DNA of 17,721 nt from JBGTKH01 sp041744735 (GTDB lineage Bacteria > Planctomycetota > Planctomycetia > Pirellulales > Pirellulaceae), in assembly GCA_041744735.1 (NCBI GenBank), contig JBGTKH010000406.1:1-17721 (forward strand), given 5' to 3'. How positions within the stretch are numbered: position 1 is the first letter of the stretch; each line of letters begins with the position of its first letter. Below the pieces are notes generated by a model that was given only the letters and a program-made list of their open reading frames with translations, was not told the DNA's origin and did not search any database. Both the position numbers and the translations under genes were made by a program. Of this stretch, positions 13,272 through 17,721 are shown piece by piece.

Positions 13272-13297
13272 CTAGTGCTTTGTCAAAGCATAGTTTT
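13272..13297 (+). terminator. Candidate intrinsic terminator after the HTH operon
   Basis: CTA-(G)-TGCTTTG pairs with CAAAGCA-TAG (13272-13293, one bulged G), followed directly by TTTT (13294-13297). It starts four nt after the TAA of the HTH gene. The T-run is short, so efficiency is uncertain. The same CTAGTG...TAG layout recurs at 13380-13406, so this may also be one end of a repeat element. Confidence 0.45.
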
Positions 13298-13313
13298 AGG
13301 GTTGGCTAACTTC

Positions 13314-13380
13314 GTGGCGTAAGCTTCCAGCTTGCGTTTCTGGGATGAAATCGGATTGGCAAGCAGGATGCTTACCCCAC
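13314..13380. repeat. 22-bp imperfect inverted repeat with 23-nt loop
   Basis: Left arm 13314-13335 and right arm 13359-13380 match as reverse complements at 19 of 22 positions. The element is flanked by CTAGTG at 13272-13277 and 13380-13385, each starting a small stem that ends in TAG. This looks like a decayed MITE-like or REP-type extragenic element. No coding sequence is visible in 13268-13650. Confidence 0.7.
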
Positions 13381-13424
13381 TAGTGTTCTGCCAACGTCAG
13401 AATTAGCCGCTGGGCGACCCGACC

Positions 13425-13454
13425 TGTACTTTTCCACGGTCCTTGCGCTATAAT
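13425..13454 (+). promoter_or_regulatory. Candidate sigma-70-type promoter of the lipoprotein-ResB operon
   Basis: A perfect TATAAT lies at 13449-13454. The best upstream box is TGTACT (13425-13430), a weak -35 match with an 18-nt spacer. Transcription from here would leave a leader of about 190 nt before GTG 13651. Confidence 0.45.
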
Positions 13455-13650
13455 CAAGGGTAACCGAACGGAAAGTGAACTGCCCCAGCCGCCGACGGCA
13501 CCTACCCACCTGAGAATTGTCTCCTTTTCGCCCTTGGAATTCGCGTGCGGTTACCGCATGATTGAGTCCTGTTTGGGCCACGAACGTCGCATATTGGATT
13601 TGACCGTACTGGCGACGCCGCATTGGTTTATATCTGAATCGAGGAATCTA

Positions 13651-14769
13651 GTGAACGCCTTGCGATCGATTGCGATTGGTCTGTTCCTGCTGCCGTTAAT
13701 CTGGGCAACCGGGTGTGGTGAGCGAGAGCAGGTCTCGATCTACACCGTCCCGAAAGAGCAGCCGGCAGCGACCGCCAGTACTCGCGAGATTTCTCCCGAA
13801 CAAGCCACGGATCGAATGGTCGCCGCGATCGTGCCGCACAGCGGACAAGCTTGGTTTTTCAAACTTACGGGTTCAAAGGATGCGGTGGCCCCAGTCGCGG
13901 ATGTGTTTCGCACGTTTCTTCAGTCCGTCACCTTTTCCGGCGATTCGGCAACGCCCAAATGGAACCTGCCTGCGAGCTGGCGCGAGTCCCCCGGCCCTGA
14001 ACCTCGATTCGCAACCATCGCCGTCCCGTCGGGCGATGAATCGCTTGACTTATCGGTGAGTAAGCTGGCGATGCCGCCAACCAACGAAACAGACTACCTA
14101 TTAGCCAACATCAACCGCTGGCGCGATCAACTTAGCCAGCCGCCAATCAGCGCCATCGAACTCGGCACGCGCTCGGAATCGATCGAGTTAGCGGACACAA
14201 CTGCAACATTCGTGGACTTCGTTGGGAAAGCCAGTTCGGGCAACATGAGTGCTGCACCGTTCGCTGGCGGTGCTCGGCCAAGCCTCAGCGCACCAATCGC
14301 ATCGCCGGCCGCGGTTACGGGCGGACAAAGTGCTTCAGGTTTGACCTACGACGTACCCGCGGGCTGGTCGCCAAGTGCAGGCACCAGCATGAGCTTGCTG
14401 GCATTTCAAGTGCGCGACGGCGGACAGCAAGTGGAAACCACCGTTACATTGGCCGGTGGAGATTTGTTGCCGAACGTCAACCGCTGGCGAGGCCAAATAC
14501 AGCTCGGTTCGGTAACACAAGAGCAACTACAGAAAGATGCGAAGCAAATCGCTGTGGGCGATGTGACCGGCGACTACGTCGAACTGTTCGGACCTGCGGA
14601 TGCACAGCCGCGTAGAGCGATCCTAGGCGTGATGGCCGTTCGTGGCGGGACTTGGTTTATCACAATGAAAGGGGACGCGCAATTGGCCGAGCGCGAAAAG
14701 CAGAACTTCGAGGCCTTCGTAAAGTCGATCAAATTCAGCGCTGCTGATGGAGCGAATCATGGCAAGTGA
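13651..14769 (+). CDS. Probable lipoprotein with a duplicated domain, upstream of resB
   Basis: 372 residues from GTG 13651, chosen over an upstream in-frame ATG at 13534 because GAGGA (13641-13645) lies five nt before it and because it yields a lipoprotein signal: hydrophobic residues 7-20, then ATGC with the lipidated Cys22. Two half-motifs occur twice. WFFKLTG...FRTFLQSVTF (about 85-120) resembles WFITMKG...FEAFVKSIKF near the C-terminus. NLPASW...NINRWRDQL (about 125-185) resembles DVPAGW...NVNRWRGQI (about 240-285). A Ser/Ala/Pro linker separates the copies. The pattern resembles PsbP/DUF1795-like folds, but that is a guess. It overlaps the ResB gene by 11 nt, so a role in cytochrome-c assembly or in the same envelope process is likely; the function is unknown. 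Confidence 0.8.
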   Translation: MNALRSIAIGLFLLPLIWATGCGEREQVSIYTVPKEQPAATASTREISPEQATDRMVAAIVPHSGQAWFFKLTGSKDAVAPVADVFRTFLQSVTFSGDSATPKWNLPASWRESPGPEPRFATIAVPSGDESLDLSVSKLAMPPTNETDYLLANINRWRDQLSQPPISAIELGTRSESIELADTTATFVDFVGKASSGNMSAAPFAGGARPSLSAPIASPAAVTGGQSASGLTYDVPAGWSPSAGTSMSLLAFQVRDGGQQVETTVTLAGGDLLPNVNRWRGQIQLGSVTQEQLQKDAKQIAVGDVTGDYVELFGPADAQPRRAILGVMAVRGGTWFITMKGDAQLAEREKQNFEAFVKSIKFSAADGANHGK

Positions 14770-17721
14770 AACAATCTCCCTGAAAACACCGCGCGAAGCC
14801 AGGGATGTCGAAGTCGTCGACGAGCCGCTCTCGGAATTGGCTCAGGTCTGGGAAACGGTCAAGTTGATTCTCAAGCCTATCGCGTCGCTCAAGCTGACGG
14901 TGGCGTTGTTTGCGCTGGGCATCTTCATCGTGCTGGTCGGCACGCTGGCCCAAGGCGAAAAAGACATGTGGCGCGTGATCGACGACTATTTCCGCGCCTG
15001 GTTCGCCTGGATTGAGTTTCAAATGTTCTTTCCGCGCGCCTGGTTCCCGAATTTTCAGTATCTTCAGGGCGGCTTCTGGTTTCCCGGCGGGGCGCTGATC
15101 GGCACGTTGATGTTTTTCAATCTGCTCGCCGCGCATCTCGTGCGCTTCAAGATCCAAGGCAAAGGATCGCAGTTGGCCGGCGGCTTGGCCATCATCGCAC
15201 TGGGCGTGTTGCTCACGACGCTCGTGATCATCAGCGGCCACAGCGGCGAGGGGCTGCAAGGAACGCCGCCGTTTTCGTGGGCCTTCTTGTGGTCGGCAAT
15301 TAAATGGGGTTTGGCTTTGACGCTGGTGGGAACCGTTGCTTATGCAATTTCGCTCGACGCGTCACGCTACATTTTGCGCTGGATCTTGATCGGCTGCGCG
15401 TCGGTGCTGTTCGTCACGGTCTTTTACCTCTTCTACGAAGGTCAAGATGCATACATCGGCGATTCGGGCATGCGCATCTTGTGGCAGTTGATTCAGAGCG
15501 GTTTCGCGGCATTGGTCTTTCTTGGGGGTTGTGCCTTGGTCTTTAAGAAGCGTGCCGGCATCGTGGTGATTCACACCGGCGTGGGGCTGCTGATGTTCGG
15601 CCAATGGTGGGTCGGCAAGTACGACGTCGAAGAGCAGATGACAATCCGCGAAGGGCAAACCGCGACTTATGCTCAAGACATTCGCACGGTTGAGTTGGCC
15701 GTTGTCGATCCTTCGCCCAAAGAGTTCGACAAAGTCGCGGTCATCCCCAAGTCCATCTTGCAAGGCGACAATCCGATTCGCGACGAGAAGCTGCCGTTCA
15801 ACTTGGAAGTCGTCGAGTACTTCGACAACGCAGACCTCCGCCCACCGAAGCCCGACGATAAAAATCCCGCCACGGCCGGCACGGGCCTGAAGTTCGTCGT
15901 CGAGAAGATTCGCAGCGGCACGGGCACCGATATGAATGCCGCCGTCGATCTAGCCGCAGCGTACGTGAAATTTACCGACAAGCAAAGCGGCCAAGAGCTG
16001 GGCACGTACCTGCTGTCCCAGATCATGTCGGCACAAGATTTCGCCGAGAAGGTCGTTGTCGGCGGCAAGACTTACGACGTGCATCTGCGGTTCAAGCGGA
16101 CCTACAAGCCGTACTCGTTGCAACTGATCGACGTCCGCAAAGACGATTACATGGGCACCGACACGCCGCGGAATTATTCATCGACCGTGCATTTGGTCGA
16201 TCGCCAACACAACGAGGACCGCAAGGTTGACATCTGGATGAATAACCCGCTGCGATACTCCGGCGAGACGTTTTATCAGAGCGGTTATCACCCGGCGGAT
16301 CGTATCGGCCCCGAAGCGACAACGCTGGCCGTGGTCACCAATAGCGGTTGGATGATTCCGTACGTGGCGTGCATGGTTGTGGTGATCGGCATGCTCGCAC
16401 ATTTTGTGATCACACTGATGCGGTTTCTATCGCGGTTGCTGGCCCCGGACCCGCAGACGGCTCAAGCTGCCGCCGGCCCCGTGGTCACGGCCGAGTTAGT
16501 GGGCGACCCGGACGTGGCGCCGGGTCCAAAGGCTCGTAAGTCACGGCGCGCGTCGAAGGATCGGCCCGAAACTTTCAGCCCCGCCCCGCCGACATTCAAC
16601 ACCGAGCAGGTCTTGGGCTACGTTCTGCCCGTAGCCATGTTGCTGATTTGCGTGGTGTGGATCGCCATGCAGGCGCGGCCGCCGAAGGTTGCCGTTAATA
16701 CGATGGACATTTACGAAGCGGGCAGGCTGCCGGTGATTGAAAAAGGGCGAGTCAAGCCGCTGGATACGCTGGCCCGCAACAGCCTGCGAATGATATCCAA
16801 TCGCGAAACGTACGAGGACGAATCGGGCGACGAACAGCCGGCCATTCGCTGGCTGCTCGACGTGATCTCCGGTTCCAAAGATGCCGAGAATCACAAAGTC
16901 TTCCGCATCGACAACCTGGAAGTACTTGCCATGCTGGGACTGGAAAAACGTCACGGATTTCGCTATTCGGTTCAGGACATAGCGGGCGATGACGGCGAAA
17001 ACATTTCCGAATTCGAGCGGCAAGTCGAACTCGCCCGCAAGCAGCCGGCCGAAAAGTTGAATACGTACCAGCGCAAGCTGCTCGAGTTGGATCGGCGAAC
17101 TCGAGTGTACACATTGTTGGCCGGGTCATTTCGTCCGCTGCCGTTCCCGAGCGAGCAGGATTTCGAGCGCGATCCTGAGGGAACTCGCATGCAGTTGTTC
17201 CAGTTGCTGGGTGCCTCGCGCGAAGCCGGCGAAGTATTGGCCTCCATGCAGCCGCCGTTAGCCGTTCCGGTCACCAATCCGAACGATGAATTGACTCAGA
17301 AGCTGATGCCGGACTTGATCAAGGACGGCTGGCTGCCGTATCAAACGGCTTACACGAAATACTACGTCGAGTCGGAATTGCTCAATCAGCCGTCCGATGA
17401 GGCTACCGCGTCATGGACTAAGATTCTCGCGGCGTATAAGAATCGAGAGACAGGCGTTTTTAACCGCGAGGTCGAGAAGTACAAGGATTTCCTCGCCAAA
17501 AATCAGCCCAAACAATTTGAAGCGCGCGAGACGTTCATCGGCAGCCTCGTCGAGTCGGTGTTCGGGAACTTCTATCGCTTCGAGGCGTACTTCAACCATC
17601 TGCTGCCGTTCTACAACGCATCGATTCTGTACGTGTTCGCGTTCATTTTGGTCAGCATCGCGTGGATGGGCTGGATGTTTGGTTGGGGGCGACCGCTGAA
17701 TCGCGCGGCGTTCTGCGTGGT
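14759..17721 (+). CDS. Cytochrome c biogenesis protein, ResB domain with start of CcsA part (3' truncated)
   Basis: The 987 residues seen run off the window end. ATG 14759 has GGAG (14749-14752) six nt upstream; ATG 14747 in the same frame would add four residues. System II heme delivery and ligation for periplasmic c-type cytochromes. The first helix with VGTLAQGEKD (about 60-69) and the FFNLLAAHLVRF helix match ResB. Another ResB hallmark, GIVVIHTGVGLLMFGQW, lies near 265-280 after several extra helices, and DIWMNNPLRYSGETFYQSGY follows near 490-510. From about 640 a new part begins with GRLPVIEKGRVKPLDTLARN, a sequence style found in front of CcsA in ResB-CcsA fusions. The last helix in view starts near 957. 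The WWD heme motif of CcsA would be beyond the window. It logically serves the nonaheme cytochrome at 3446-4789. Confidence 0.88.
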   Translation, partial: MASETISLKTPREARDVEVVDEPLSELAQVWETVKLILKPIASLKLTVALFALGIFIVLVGTLAQGEKDMWRVIDDYFRAWFAWIEFQMFFPRAWFPNFQYLQGGFWFPGGALIGTLMFFNLLAAHLVRFKIQGKGSQLAGGLAIIALGVLLTTLVIISGHSGEGLQGTPPFSWAFLWSAIKWGLALTLVGTVAYAISLDASRYILRWILIGCASVLFVTVFYLFYEGQDAYIGDSGMRILWQLIQSGFAALVFLGGCALVFKKRAGIVVIHTGVGLLMFGQWWVGKYDVEEQMTIREGQTATYAQDIRTVELAVVDPSPKEFDKVAVIPKSILQGDNPIRDEKLPFNLEVVEYFDNADLRPPKPDDKNPATAGTGLKFVVEKIRSGTGTDMNAAVDLAAAYVKFTDKQSGQELGTYLLSQIMSAQDFAEKVVVGGKTYDVHLRFKRTYKPYSLQLIDVRKDDYMGTDTPRNYSSTVHLVDRQHNEDRKVDIWMNNPLRYSGETFYQSGYHPADRIGPEATTLAVVTNSGWMIPYVACMVVVIGMLAHFVITLMRFLSRLLAPDPQTAQAAAGPVVTAELVGDPDVAPGPKARKSRRASKDRPETFSPAPPTFNTEQVLGYVLPVAMLLICVVWIAMQARPPKVAVNTMDIYEAGRLPVIEKGRVKPLDTLARNSLRMISNRETYEDESGDEQPAIRWLLDVISGSKDAENHKVFRIDNLEVLAMLGLEKRHGFRYSVQDIAGDDGENISEFERQVELARKQPAEKLNTYQRKLLELDRRTRVYTLLAGSFRPLPFPSEQDFERDPEGTRMQLFQLLGASREAGEVLASMQPPLAVPVTNPNDELTQKLMPDLIKDGWLPYQTAYTKYYVESELLNQPSDEATASWTKILAAYKNRETGVFNREVEKYKDFLAKNQPKQFEARETFIGSLVESVFGNFYRFEAYFNHLLPFYNASILYVFAFILVSIAWMGWMFGWGRPLNRAAFCV

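Overview
The window looks like a chromosomal segment of a GC-rich bacterium, most likely a planctomycete of the Pirellulales type. This rests on a large ResB/CcsA-type cytochrome-c assembly protein, a MerR/excisionase-like HTH fused to an acidic Ser/Asp-rich membrane-anchored tail, a MotA/ExbB gene with two long coiled-coil partners, and several palindromic repeat elements between genes. The assignment comes from gene style, not from a marker gene. No rRNA, tRNA, IS element, CRISPR array or phage gene is evident.

Left part (+ strand, 1-4789): the 3' end of an outer-membrane beta-barrel gene is followed by a tight operon: a small exported protein with 21 cysteines, a Rieske Fe-S protein, a one-piece cytochrome b with b6f-type heme spacing, and a nonaheme c-type cytochrome with a C-terminal membrane anchor. 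The last three genes overlap (20 and 4 nt). Together they describe a quinol-oxidising bc/b6f-like complex whose electron exit is a multiheme cytochrome. The barrel next door hints at, but does not prove, a route across the outer membrane.

Middle part (- strand, 9625-5447): a MotA/TolQ/ExbB-like channel subunit with a ~210-residue cytoplasmic tail, then two single-pass coiled-coil proteins that overlap by 4 nt. Both N-termini resemble the ExbD/TolR/MotB helix, but only one keeps the aspartate expected for ion binding. A pair of 48-bp repeats with GAAA-capped hairpins and a 10-bp-arm palindrome separates the channel gene from its partners. This three-gene module is the best candidate for a poorly described machine in the window. 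Between it and the left operon, 4790-5446 holds no convincing gene.

queC and queD (- strand, 11139-10006) form a small preQ0/queuosine operon ending in a strong hairpin. They diverge from a + strand pair (11481-13267): a small membrane-anchored protein and the HTH-acidic-TM protein. The divergent region holds a striking 45-nt hairpin.

Right part (+ strand, 13651-17721): a lipoprotein with a duplicated domain overlaps by 11 nt the start of a long ResB-type protein whose CcsA part runs off the window. This system II cytochrome-c maturation gene would supply the heme attachment needed by the nonaheme cytochrome at the left end.
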